Of a stretch of 64,000 bases of DNA, positions 33,424 through 42,471 are shown in pieces. Source of the DNA: Palsa-948 sp964481195 (GTDB lineage Bacteria; Bacteroidota; Bacteroidia; Palsa-948). Numbering within the stretch: the stretch's first letter is position 1; every line of letters begins with the position of its first letter. The stretch lies in NCBI GenBank assembly GCA_964481195.1, contig CAYZTB010000008.1:22229-86228 (forward strand). The letters run 5' to 3'. The notes beneath the pieces were generated by a model that saw only the letters and a list, made by a program, of their open reading frames with translations, made no database searches and was not told the DNA's origin. The position numbers and the translations under genes are program-made.

Positions 33424-33483
33424 TCACTTCATCCTCGCCTGATAGCCAGTAGAATGATGATGGTGATGTGTTGTTTTGTTCAT
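33424..33483 (-). CDS. hisL: his operon leader peptide with five consecutive histidines
   Basis: A 19-codon frame from ATG 33483 to TGA 33424 reads MNKTTHHHHHSTGYQARMK. Codons 6-10 are CAT CAC CAT CAT CAT. It is followed by an intrinsic terminator and then the complete his operon on the same strand, the classic arrangement for ribosome-mediated attenuation: when charged His-tRNA is short the ribosome would stall at the His run and prevent the terminator. The antiterminator pairing was not worked out; the TGAAG near the end of the frame can pair with CTTCA in the terminator. The promoter lies so close that the frame would start at the 5' end of the mRNA. Confidence 0.9.
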   Translation of the reverse strand: MNKTTHHHHHSTGYQARMK

Positions 33484-33487
33484 GATG

Positions 33488-33519
33488 CAAATATAAAGGA
33501 ATAATTTGAATTGCAGCAA
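33488..33519 (-). promoter_or_regulatory. his operon promoter (TTG, 21 bp, TATATTTG)
   Basis: On the minus strand TTG (33519-33517) is 21 bp from TATATTTG (33495-33488), matching the TTTG/TAnnTTTG pattern of Bacteroidota. Only 4 bp separate the -7 element from the hisL ATG, so the transcript is predicted to be leaderless. Confidence 0.7.
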
Positions 33520-33666
33520 CTATTAATTTGTACGTTAGAATTATAAGGCAAGCGAGCTAATAAGGAATAAACCGCTTATATCTTTCTGCAAGCAGCTAAA
33601 ATATTTTTTACTTTTACAATATGAATAAAAAAATTAGTTAATGCCATCATTGCCCTTAGACAAACA

Positions 33667-33894
33667 ATGGTAAAGGAGTTGACGAAGACTAACCTGTTGC
33701 TTGCAGAACATTCTCGTTCCATCATAACACTTGCAAATAAATTTGATGGTTTAAGCAGCGAGATCAATAAATACGCTAAGCGTAATGATAGCCGATCAGG
33801 TAATCACGAAACTCGCATTACCCGCTTGGAAACTCGCTCCTCTGCGGTGAGTGGGCCCAAAGCAGCTTATAAAGTGAAAAGAAAAAGAAAGTAG
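33667..33894 (+). CDS. Small hypothetical protein, probable coiled coil with basic tail
   Basis: The 75-residue frame starts MVKELTKTNLLLAEHSRS, has hydrophobic residues at heptad spacing over about 40 residues, and ends in a basic tail (YKVKRKRK). Nothing recognisable. It is divergent from the his promoter and convergent with the truncated phosphatase fragment. Could be a DNA- or RNA-associated small protein, but that is only a guess from the charge. Confidence 0.4.
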   Translation: MVKELTKTNLLLAEHSRSIITLANKFDGLSSEINKYAKRNDSRSGNHETRITRLETRSSAVSGPKAAYKVKRKRK

Positions 33895-33939
33895 TTAGCT
33901 AATATATTGGCCAATAGAAGCAAGCTAAGTAACTGCTTT

Positions 33940-34134
33940 TTATAAGCGAATTCCGATAATCAGAATATCATCTATTTGTTCTGTTCCTGATTTCCAGTTT
34001 TCCGCAAAATCATCTAAATATTTTTCCTGTTCTTTCATGGTTTTGGATTGAATGCTGATTAAAATTTCTTTGAACTTTTTTATCATTAATTTTTTCCCTG
34101 TTTGTCCGCCAAATTGGTCTGCGTAGCCGTCTGA
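33940..34134 (-). pseudogene. C-terminal remnant of a SpoIIE-type phosphatase gene cut by an IS element
   Basis: The minus strand encodes SDGYADQFGGQTGKKL, then KKFKEILISIQSKTMKEQE and ends EQIDDILIIGIRL with TAA at 33940-33942. This is clearly the end of a PP2C/SpoIIE domain: the intact gene at 39065 has SDGYADQFGGLKGKKF and QQLIDDVLVMGIRIS in the same places. Homology stops exactly at the left end of the transposase-bearing element (34132-34134). The rest of the gene is not found on the other side of the element. Confidence 0.85.
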
Positions 34135-35345
34135 CTCGTCCTGAAAAAAGTTTACACATATTGAACTGATAAAATTGATAGATAAGGCGGACTTCTATAG
34201 AATGGTAAAAGAAAAAAATAGCGACTATTATTACAAAGCGTTTAAGAGTTGGACGCATCTCACTACGATGCTATTTGGCCTCTTAAGCCGATGCGATTCT
34301 ATGGGTGAAACCTACGAGGGATTAAGGGCGATGAGCGGAAAATTAAATCATTTAGGATTAGATAAAGCACCTGCCAAAAGCACAGTAGGCGATGGACTAA
34401 GAAACAGAGATAGTTCGTTTTTTGAAACAGTGTATTATAGCTTAACGAAACAATATAGCAGTTTTTTGTCGGACAGCCCAACATTGGGACTGACCGTAAA
34501 AGAGTTATTTATCGTTGATTCTACTACCATCCGCTTGTTTAGCGATATATTGAAAGGCGTAGGGAGAAACCCCAAAAACGATGGCAAGAAGAAAGGCGAG
34601 TTTAAAGTGCACATGCTCATAGATGCTGTACAATCGGTAGCTAAGTTTGTAAAGATTACCGAAGCCAAAATGCATGATAAAAATTTCCTCAAAGACATAC
34701 AAGTACCCCCGTTCAGTATGTTGGTCTTTGACAAGGCATACAATTATTACAAGCAATTTGCCCAGTGGACAGCAGGGGATATTTACTTCGTAACTCGTCA
34801 GAAGAATAATGCGCTCTATGAAATAGAGAAAACCGTGATGGAAAAAGAATTGGAAAAAGATAAAGCGGGAGTAAGCAAAGAAGAAATTATCACGATTGCA
34901 TACAAAGAAGACAAGCAAGAGAAAAAGTTTCACTTGCGCAGAATACATTACCGTGATGAAAAGAACCGGCAGTATGTATGTATTCATCTGCAATAATTTT
35001 CAAATCACCAATGAAGAAATCGCCCTTATCTACAAAAAGCGATGGGGAATAGAACTGTTGTTTAAGAAGTTGAAACAGAATTTTCAACTTCATTATTTTT
35101 ACGGAGAGAATGAAAATGCCATTCGTACACAAGTATGGTGTACGTTAATCGCTCAATTACTTTTGACCGTACTTCAAAAAATAGCGGACACGAAAAAAGC
35201 ATTTTCAACCATTGCTACGCTGATAAGAATACATCTTGTCAGCATGCTTGATGTAAATGAATTGCTGAGAGGTGTCAAACGAAAATACAGTTTAGAAAAA
35301 ATAGAAGTGCCCAGTTTATTTCCAACCTAAAGTTAGGAGGGGTCA
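34132..35345 (+). mobile_element. IS4-type insertion sequence (degenerate)
   Basis: A transposase frame is bracketed by imperfect terminal inverted repeats TGACTCGTCCTGA (34132-34144) and, reversed, TGACCCCTCCTAA (35345-35333), 10 of 13 matching. The size is about 1.2 kb. No target-site duplication is visible beside the ends, and the left end sits inside a phosphatase gene whose remainder is missing, so a deletion next to the element is likely. Confidence 0.75.
34148..35330 (+). pseudogene. IS4-family transposase, frameshifted and without a clear start
   Basis: Frame one (to 34996) begins near FTHIELIKLIDKADFYRM without an ATG and contains DDE residue 1 in FIVDSTTIRLF and residue 2 in MLVFDKAYNYY. 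Frame two (to 35330) carries the IS4 signature YKKRWGIELLFKKLK, which fits Y-2-R-3-E-6-K exactly. The frames join at 34976-34990, where TATGTATGTAT looks like a 4-bp duplication; removing one copy restores QYVFICNNFQIT. As it stands the enzyme should be inactive unless the ribosome shifts frame. Only copy in the window. Confidence 0.85.
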
Positions 35346-35577
35346 CTTTCTAAGAAATTTGAAATACAGCGAAAACAATGGAATTAAACAGAAAACTCTA
35401 TTTGCTGAGTTTTAGTCGGTTGATAATGTTATTTTATTAAGTATATAGTATTCCTGCCATCCTGTCATTTTTTATAGTTTGGAATAACTTTTGACCTTAT
35501 ATTCGCCAGCCCAATCACCACAGAAATTTAGTGATTGGTTCGAGCAAGTCAAATTAACCACAATTAAAAGTTAAATT

Positions 35578-37479
35578 ATGTCACAGAAATCAGAAAAAGG
35601 CAGTATCTCCATTGATACCGAGAATATTTTCCCAATTATTAAAAAATTCCTTTACAGCGATCATGAAATATTCCTAAGGGAATTAGTTTCCAATGCTGTA
35701 GATGCTACACAGAAGCTTAGGAAAGTTGCCACCTTGGGCGAATTTAAAGGTGAAGTAGGGGATGTGAAAATTGAAGTAAGCTTTGACAAGGATAAAAAAA
35801 CCATTACTGTTAGCGATAAAGGTCTTGGAATGACTGGGGAGGAGATTAAAAAATACATTAATCAAATAGCCTTTTCTGGTGCTACAGAGTTTGTAGAAAA
35901 ATTTAAAGACAAAACAGATACCAAAGACATTATCGGAAAATTTGGATTGGGTTTTTATTCTGCCTTCATGGTTTCGGATAAGGTTGAAGTGATTTCTAAA
36001 TCTTATAAGGAAGGAACCGAAGGTGCACGTTGGATTTGCGATGGCTCTACAGAATTTGAGCTTAGCCCTGCAGACAAGAAAGAGAGAGGAACAGATGTTA
36101 TCCTTCATGTTAATGAAGATTCTACTGAGTTTTTGGACGAATACAGACTAAAGGGAATTCTTGAAAAATATTGTAAATTTTTACCCGTTGAAATTAAGTT
36201 TGGAACCAAACAAGAAAGTGTTCCAGATGGAGTGGATAAGGAGGGGAAAGAACAGTTCAAAACCATTACCGTAGAAAATATAATTAACAACCCTAATCCG
36301 CTTTGGGCAAAATCACCTAGCTCTTTAAAGGATGAAGATTATTTGGCGTTCTATAAAGAGTTATATCCATTCAGCGAAGACCCTCTTTTTTGGATTCACT
36401 TGAATGTGGATTATCCATTTAACCTAACTGGCGTGTTGTATTTTCCGAAGGTTAAAAATGACTTTGAACAACATAAGAGTAAGATTCACCTTTATTCCCG
36501 CCAGGTATTTATCACAGATGAAGTGAAAAATGTAGTTCCAGATTTTCTAATGTTACTGCATGGAGTTATTGATTCACCGGATATTCCATTAAACGTGTCA
36601 CGCAGTTATTTACAAAGCGATAGCAACGTAAAAAAAATTTCTCAGCACATCAGCAAAAAAGTAGCAGATAAATTGCAGGATTTATTTAAAAAAGATAGAG
36701 TAGATTTTGAAAAGAAATGGGACGATATTAATTTGTTTGTAAAGTATGGCATCGTCAGCGATGAGAAGTTTTATGATCGTGCAAAGGATTTTGGGTTGCT
36801 AAAGAATGTGGATAATAAATATTTTACGTTCAATGAATACAAAGAGAAAGTAAGTCCACTGCAAACAGATAAAGATAAAACGTTAGTGTATTTGTATGCT
36901 TCTGACAAGGACAAGCAGGATAGTTTTATTCAGGCTGCAAAAAATAAATCATACGATGTGCTGTTGATGGATGGTCCGCTGGATAACCATTTTATTAATT
37001 CCATGGAGCAGAAATTTGAAAAAACTCAGATTAAACGAGTGGATAGCGATATCGTTGATAAATTAATTGACCAGGGAGTTAAACTTGAAAGTGTGCTTTC
37101 TGCGGATGAACAAGAAAAAATAAAAATCATTTTTGAAAAAGCAATTGACAATAAAAATATGGCAGTTGCAGTAGAGACTCTATCTCCTGATGATTTACCT
37201 GTAGTAATTACCATGAGCGAATGGATGCGCAGGATGAAAGATATGGCAAAAATGGGTGGAGGTGGAATGCCTTTCATGATGGGTAATATGCCTGATAGTT
37301 ATTCAGTATCCATAAATGGAAATCATCCTATTGCTAAACGTGTACTTACGGGCGAAAATGAAGAGCAGCAGAAAAAACTTGCAAAACAAGCTTACGATTT
37401 AGCATTGTTGTCTCAGAATATGCTTACTGGTGCTGAGCTAACTAATTTCATCAAGCGCAGTGTAGAAATGATTGGGTAA
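35578..37479 (+). CDS. htpG: Molecular chaperone HtpG (Hsp90)
   Basis: Bacterial Hsp90, an ATP-driven dimeric cytosolic chaperone. The GHKL ATPase domain shows EIFLRELVSNAVDATQKL, DKGLGMTGEEI and IGKFGLGFYSAFMV; the middle domain has the catalytic Arg region SRQVFITDEV and DSPDIPLNVSRSYLQ; the C-terminal dimerisation domain ends the 633 residues. It has about 245 bp upstream, containing the edge of the IS element and no clear consensus promoter. Convergent with the methyltransferase gene, 2 bp apart. Confidence 0.97.
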   Translation: MSQKSEKGSISIDTENIFPIIKKFLYSDHEIFLRELVSNAVDATQKLRKVATLGEFKGEVGDVKIEVSFDKDKKTITVSDKGLGMTGEEIKKYINQIAFSGATEFVEKFKDKTDTKDIIGKFGLGFYSAFMVSDKVEVISKSYKEGTEGARWICDGSTEFELSPADKKERGTDVILHVNEDSTEFLDEYRLKGILEKYCKFLPVEIKFGTKQESVPDGVDKEGKEQFKTITVENIINNPNPLWAKSPSSLKDEDYLAFYKELYPFSEDPLFWIHLNVDYPFNLTGVLYFPKVKNDFEQHKSKIHLYSRQVFITDEVKNVVPDFLMLLHGVIDSPDIPLNVSRSYLQSDSNVKKISQHISKKVADKLQDLFKKDRVDFEKKWDDINLFVKYGIVSDEKFYDRAKDFGLLKNVDNKYFTFNEYKEKVSPLQTDKDKTLVYLYASDKDKQDSFIQAAKNKSYDVLLMDGPLDNHFINSMEQKFEKTQIKRVDSDIVDKLIDQGVKLESVLSADEQEKIKIIFEKAIDNKNMAVAVETLSPDDLPVVITMSEWMRRMKDMAKMGGGGMPFMMGNMPDSYSVSINGNHPIAKRVLTGENEEQQKKLAKQAYDLALLSQNMLTGAELTNFIKRSVEMIG

Positions 37480-37481
37480 GT

Positions 37482-38132
37482 TTAGTGCTGCACTTTTGCC
37501 ACTACAGCCATTTGTAGGTACAGGGTGTCAAATTGATTACGGAGAGTTAAAAGACTTATTAGTAATGCCAGTAATTGGTATTTTATAGACTTTGTTCCTG
37601 TAATTCCCTTCATTGTTTCAATTTCATATCCGCAGTCTTTAAAAAATGGACCATTACTTTTTTTAGTAAAGAACCTGAAGTGTGTGTAGTCCATAATTCC
37701 TGATTCAGTGTATTCCCATGTTCCTTTTACTAGATATAAATAGAGGTTTTTTATATAACGAATGTTGGGGATGGAAGCTACTATTCTCCCTTCGGTACTT
37801 AGTTTTGAACGTAGTAGTTTTAAGTTCTCTTTCGGATAAAACATGTGTTCTAGCACATCGTTAAAGATAATAGCATCAAAATATTTATTTGGGAGTTGGT
37901 CTATGGCTTCTTCTAGCGTAGCATGAATCACTTTAAATAGTTTGCCTTTTGCAATTTCTGCTGATCGTTGATCGGGTTCTAGTCCCCAAAGTTCTGTGTT
38001 TTTGTTTTTAATCTGCAAAGAAAACCGCCCTTCTCCACAACCAACTTCAAGAATTTTTTTTGCTGAGGCAGGAATAAATAGAAGCATTTCGTTCCTATAA
38101 TTTTCGTAGTAGCTGTTATCTTTTTCGATCAT
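37482..38132 (-). CDS. Class I SAM-dependent methyltransferase
   Basis: The 216-residue protein has the Rossmann SAM-binding motif KILEVGCGEGRFSLQI, the acidic motif II (LWGLEPDQRSAEIA), and FDAIIFNDVLEHMFYPKENL, followed by IVASIPNIRYIKNLY. It belongs to the Methyltransf_11/23 type; the HFRFFTKKS segment is common in members acting on glycans or on lipid-linked intermediates, but the substrate is unknown. Its ATG overlaps the stop of the WD40 gene by 4 bp, so it is the last gene of a three-gene operon with the SpoIIE phosphatase. Confidence 0.88.
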   Translation of the reverse strand: MIEKDNSYYENYRNEMLLFIPASAKKILEVGCGEGRFSLQIKNKNTELWGLEPDQRSAEIAKGKLFKVIHATLEEAIDQLPNKYFDAIIFNDVLEHMFYPKENLKLLRSKLSTEGRIVASIPNIRYIKNLYLYLVKGTWEYTESGIMDYTHFRFFTKKSNGPFFKDCGYEIETMKGITGTKSIKYQLLALLISLLTLRNQFDTLYLQMAVVAKVQH

Positions 38133-39058
38133 GATGGATTATTAAAATTTATTTCCCATACCATAAGCTTCCTGTCATCGCCCGTAGATATTAATTGCCC
38201 GGTTAATTTATTCCAAAGTAGTTTATTTACTGAGTTTATGTGTCCATCCTGATTATCCTTATTTACCCTAAGCTGGACATCTAAATTTTCAGCATCCCAA
38301 ATTTTAAATGTCTTATCCCTGCTCGCGGTTGCAACATATTTTCCGTCTGGGCTAAATTCAATGCTGTATATTGCATAGTTGTGCGCAGGAATAGATTTTT
38401 CTAAAACCCATTCACTATTTTCTAATTTCCATTTTTTAAGATGCGCATCTTTACCACCAGATAACAAATAGCTTCCATCAGGAGCAAATTTTACTGAATA
38501 TACCGATCCCGTATGTGCAGCGAATTCAGCGATAACTTTTTGTTCTGAAATGCTTATGATTCTAATAAATCCATCTCCACAAGCTACAGCTGCTGTGTTT
38601 TCAAAAACATCTATCGCTCTTAGTTTTTCATTGCACAGTTTTAGTAATTTAATAGTGCTAAAGTCTGTAGTATTAATAAAAGATAATAGTCCATCGCCAC
38701 CTGCAGATAGAACGATTACCTTATTTTTATTAAAATCAGTATACTTTATATCAAATACCGGCTGATTATGGTTTAACAATATTTTAGATTCTTTTTTTTC
38801 AGCTAAATCAATTACGTGTATTTTTCCTTCGGAAGTTCCAGCCAACAAAATATTTTTGCTAGGTAAAAACGAAAGCGCATAAATAATCCCAGGAAGTTGA
38901 GCTGAAAACTTTTCAGGATGCAACGTGTTTAGATTCCACTTAGCCGTGATTTTATCTCCGCTGCCACTATAAATATATTGCGATTCCTCACCCTGCTCAA
39001 GTGCATAAACAGCTCCCGAATGTCCGGTAAGCTCTGCAAGTTTTTTTATGATGACCAT
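38129..39058 (-). CDS. WD40 repeat protein
   Basis: The 309 residues form about seven WD40 blades: e.g. LTGHSGAVYALEQG near the start, AAHTGSVYSVKFAPDGSYLLSGGKDAHLKKW and PAHNYAIYSIEFSPDGKYVATASRDKTFKIWD later. It has no signal peptide, so it is probably a cytoplasmic scaffold. It lies 6 bp after the SpoIIE phosphatase gene and overlaps the methyltransferase by 4 bp, suggesting a joint role in signal output. Confidence 0.93.
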   Translation of the reverse strand: MVIIKKLAELTGHSGAVYALEQGEESQYIYSGSGDKITAKWNLNTLHPEKFSAQLPGIIYALSFLPSKNILLAGTSEGKIHVIDLAEKKESKILLNHNQPVFDIKYTDFNKNKVIVLSAGGDGLLSFINTTDFSTIKLLKLCNEKLRAIDVFENTAAVACGDGFIRIISISEQKVIAEFAAHTGSVYSVKFAPDGSYLLSGGKDAHLKKWKLENSEWVLEKSIPAHNYAIYSIEFSPDGKYVATASRDKTFKIWDAENLDVQLRVNKDNQDGHINSVNKLLWNKLTGQLISTGDDRKLMVWEINFNNPS

Positions 39059-39064
39059 TAAAAA

Positions 39065-40658
39065 TTAGGAAATGCGAATTCCCATAACAAGTACGTCATC
39101 TATCAATTGCTGATCGCCAAGCCATTGGTCCATGGTGTTTTCAAGAATTTCTCTTTGCTTAATCATTGGCTCGTGCTGTATGGTAAGTAATAATTCTTTG
39201 TAGCGCTTCTTGGTAAATTTTTTTCCTTTTAACCCTCCAAACTGATCTGCATATCCGTCAGAGAATAAGTATATGGTGTCGCCAGATTCCAGCTCCATTT
39301 CTTTATTTACGAATGGACGGTCTATTCCAAGATAAATACCAATCGGCATTTTATCGGCATTCAGTTCTATTAACTCCCCTTTTCGTAATAAATATAAGGG
39401 GTTGTTAGCTCCTGCAAAAGATAATTTGTTTATTTTTTTTCCATTTTCTTCTACTACTTCAAAACTGGCAAGCGACATATCCATACCATCTTTTTGTTCG
39501 CCTTCTTGTCCGGTTTGGCCTAATGACTTAATAATCCCTTTTTTCAAAGTATCGAGTGCAGCAGCAGGGTTTGCAAAGTTTTTTTCAAGCAATACCTCAT
39601 TTAAAAGCGAGTAACTGATTAACGACATGAATGCTCCTGGTACACCATGTCCGGTGCAATCACAGGCAGCAACTATGAACTTACCTTCTTTTTCTGCAAA
39701 CCAATAAAAATCTCCAGCTACAATATCTTTAGGTCTAAAAAGAATAAAGCTTTCAGGAAACCTACTACGCATTAATTCTCGAGGAGGTAAAATTGCTTCT
39801 TGTATTTTTTTAGCATAGTTTATGCTATCGGTAATATTTCTGTTTTTGTATTCGATAACTTCTTTTTGCTCTACTATTTCTGCAGTTCGTTCTTTTATAA
39901 TTGCTTTCAATCCACGAGACGTATAGGTAACTACTCCCCAAACAAATCCTATTGAACCCAGTACGTAAAGTATATACGCCCACCAGGTGCGATACCAAGG
40001 TGGTAGCACATTAAACTCATAGGTTGCTTCTAAGCTTTCGCTGTTAAATATATTTTTTGATTTAACATGGAATACATGTTTTCCTTCGGGTAGGTTGGTG
40101 TAAACTGCTTTAGTTTCATCTTTCCAGTTACTCCAGCCTTTGTCAAACCCTTCTAAGTAATATTGGAACTTAACAGCATTTTCATTGGTAAAATCTAAAG
40201 ATGAAAATTCAAATATTACGGAGTTTAAATAAAAAGAAAGTTCAGGCTTAAGAGATTGGTTTTGCAATACAGATGAAATGGATACTTCGTTAAAAAAGGT
40301 TCCATTAAAAATGATTGAATCTCTTCCCGCAGTTACTTTTCTAATGATTGCATTAAAGTGTCTGTTGTCTTGCAAATCGGCTGCTGCATCGTAACGATAA
40401 AGTCCTTCAGATCCTCCAAACCAAGTTATTCCATCTTCATCGTGAAAAATTGAATGTATAATTTCTTCAGAATAGGGCAGGAAAGGAGTTAGGTTCCAAG
40501 TATATGAATCGTTGCTTTCTTTTTTTAAATAGCCAAATTCAAATTTATATTTGTCAGACAAGTGAGTCTCCATCCAAATTTTATTTGAATTTTTTTCATG
40601 CGAAAGTCTATGAATTTGCCTGTTATCAACTCTAAAATTATTTGGCAGGCTACTTTCT
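39065..40658 (-). CDS. SpoIIE-type phosphatase with Y_Y_Y domain, C-terminal part (continues across gap)
   Basis: This is the C-terminal part of the gene that starts at 42348. Directly after the gap the frame reads SSLPNNFRVDNRQIHRLSHE, so the ATG at 40573 is internal. It has the end of a beta-propeller, a Y_Y_Y domain (YYLEGFDKGWSNWKDETKA), one transmembrane helix (WWAYILYVLGSIGFVWGVV), a coiled coil (IVEQKEVIEYKNRN), and a PP2C/SpoIIE phosphatase domain with metal-binding Asp residues in DIVAGDFYW, ACDCTGHGVPGAFMS and LFSDGYADQFGG. Such proteins sense a ligand outside and dephosphorylate a partner, often an anti-sigma factor antagonist, inside. Operon with a WD40 protein and a methyltransferase. 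Confidence 0.93.
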
Positions 40659-40668
40659 NNNNNNNNNN
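40659..40668. other. Assembly gap (10 N) inside the phosphatase gene
   Basis: The frame before the gap (minus strand, ends GIYIQ) and the frame after it (SSLPNN) are out of phase by the placeholder of ten N, and both belong to one propeller domain. The true gap length therefore differs from ten. Confidence 0.97.
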
Positions 40669-42348
40669 TTGAATATAGATTCCGTTAATTGTTCCAAAAA
40701 ACATTTTTCCGTTCACATTTTCAATTTCAATTGTTCGGGCGGGTAGACCATTGGTGGTATCGTATTTTGTAACTAAGTAAGTGCTTTTGTCGAGTAGCTT
40801 TCTGGATCCGGTACTGCCTTTTGAAAAAGAAATTTTAATTGCTCCACTGTTATGGCCAAGCCATAGGTTCCCATCGTCATCTTCTGCAATTGAATGTATA
40901 CTCTCTTTAACTTCAGAGATAGTTTCTTCTTTTGTCCACTGATTATTCTCCCGGTATAAAGAGGTAACTCCATTTTCTAGCCCTATAAATACACGAGCTG
41001 AGTCATATTTTGATTGATATACTCGCCAAGGTCTACAGTCAAGAATGACTTTAGGATTCATCTTTTCATCTAACGAAAAAATGTTAATACTTGAAACCCC
41101 AAGCAAAGTAGAATATCCTTTATACGAAAACGGAAGTAAATCCCAACATTCTTCGTTAATAGAATGTATTTTTTTAAAATCTGCTGGCTGGTAGTTGATG
41201 CCATCCTTAAAACTCCCTCGCTCAAGTACGGATATTCCGTAGTTTGTTGCTACATAAAGCGAACCATGAAAACGAACGATATCTAATACGTGACCATTCA
41301 ATCCGTTTTTATCGGAGAAAATTGTAACGGGCGAATGAATATTAATTCTTGATATGCCGTTGCTGGTTGCAAGCCACAAATTTCCTGAACCATCTGCTTG
41401 TTGTGAATATATTGTTTCATCTTGTAAGCCAGCCTGTTTGTTCATTAAAGAAGAAAAGTCCCCATTAAGATTAACGATGGCAGATCCGTTTGTGACAGTT
41501 CCGATGGCGTATAAAGACTTTGAATTTAATAAATGATAGCTAATGTTCTCAGTAAGATAACTATCTAATTCCGTTTTGAATTTTTTAATAACTAAATTTT
41601 TATTTTCTTGAGTTAATGTGAAAAGTCCTTTGTTCTTTGTGCAGATTAATATTTCTTTAGAGGTGCTGTTTGCCAATGAAACCATGCCGTAAATACTTTC
41701 TTCGGCAAAAGCATTGCCTCCATTTAGAGTTACTAGTTTATCGTTTGTTAACTCCATGAGGCCTACTTCTCGTTGCCTGACAAATATGCGGTCGTTCACA
41801 TAAAAGATCCTATGAAATGATTTTTCTGCCTGCCAAGATTTTATAGTATTACCATCCCATCTAAAAATTTTATTATCTGTTTGAAAATAGATGCCACTTT
41901 CTGTCGCAACAGCACTCCATACATCTGAAAAGTCAGCGTCTTGACTAGGAATTTTGTCTTTCAATGAATGGTAGTTCATGGATCCTGCGGCATTAGGTTC
42001 TAAAAAACCTATTTCACCATCAGCTCCAACATAGATTCTACCGTTTGCATCTTTAACCAATGACCTTACATTGGTTTCGTTTGAAACTTTTATTAACCTC
42101 CAAGAAACACCATCATATTCTAAGACTCCTTCATTATTTCCAAAGTACATAACTCCGCGATCATCTTGAACGATAGACCAATTTTGAGTGGCTGCCTTAT
42201 ACTCTTTAGCTGAATAATTGTAAACGGGTAAAGAACCTTTTTCTCCAGCTTGAGTGTTTTTTTGGGAGATAGAAAGAAACGGGGTACAACTCAGAAAAAC
42301 TACAAATATTGAAGCAAGAATATTAGATATAGTTCTGGAGAAAAACAT
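40669..42348 (-). CDS. Two-component-regulator-type beta-propeller, N-terminal part of the SpoIIE phosphatase gene
   Basis: 560 codons from ATG 42348 to the gap. A signal peptide (SNILASIFVVFLSCTPFLSI) precedes propeller repeats of the two-component-regulator type, e.g. NWSIVQDDRGVMYFGNNEGV, NLWLATSNGISRI and HGSLYVATNYGISVLERG. These form a periplasmic ligand-binding propeller. The reading frame continues after the gap as described for 39065-40658. The gene lies divergent to the PpiC-like gene at 42472, with facing -7 elements in the spacer. Confidence 0.93.
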
Positions 42349-42353
42349 GTTGG

Positions 42354-42361
42354 CAAATATA
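42354..42361 (-). promoter_or_regulatory. Bacteroidota -7 element, predicted leaderless start
   Basis: Minus strand TATATTTG ends 5 bp before the phosphatase ATG at 42348. Same geometry as upstream of ribD and hisL. Confidence 0.5.
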
Positions 42362-42427
42362 GAAAAGATGGGTTGTTATTAGCTTTGATTTAAGTTTTTT
42401 TAACATGTTAAGATAACAAAAGAATAT

Positions 42428-42435
42428 TAAATTTG
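42428..42435 (+). promoter_or_regulatory. Bacteroidota -7 element for the PpiC operon
   Basis: TAAATTTG fits TAnnTTTG, ending 36 bp before the ATG at 42472. No -33 element is seen. Confidence 0.4.
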
Positions 42436-42471
42436 CCACCTATTAAACAACACTTTAAAAAGTATAATTTC

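Noticed and set aside
33424..33483. Five histidine codons as a His-tag from a vector
   Set aside because: The frame is directly followed by an intrinsic terminator and the native his operon, preceded by a native-type promoter, with no vector sequence around.
34010..34258. Antisense frames over the IS element, htpG, tamB and other genes
   Set aside because: They overlap strongly supported genes on the other strand and show no family features.
34175..34996. Programmed -1 frameshift in the transposase
   Set aside because: There is no slippery A or T heptamer at the switch, and a 4-bp tandem duplication explains the shift.
35331..35577. Heat-shock type regulatory site upstream of htpG
   Set aside because: No CIRCE-like inverted repeat or clear -7 element could be identified; TATATTCG near 35500 is only a weak candidate.
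40525..40573. Real frameshift in the phosphatase gene
   Set aside because: The phase change falls exactly on the ten N, so it is an artefact of the gap placeholder.
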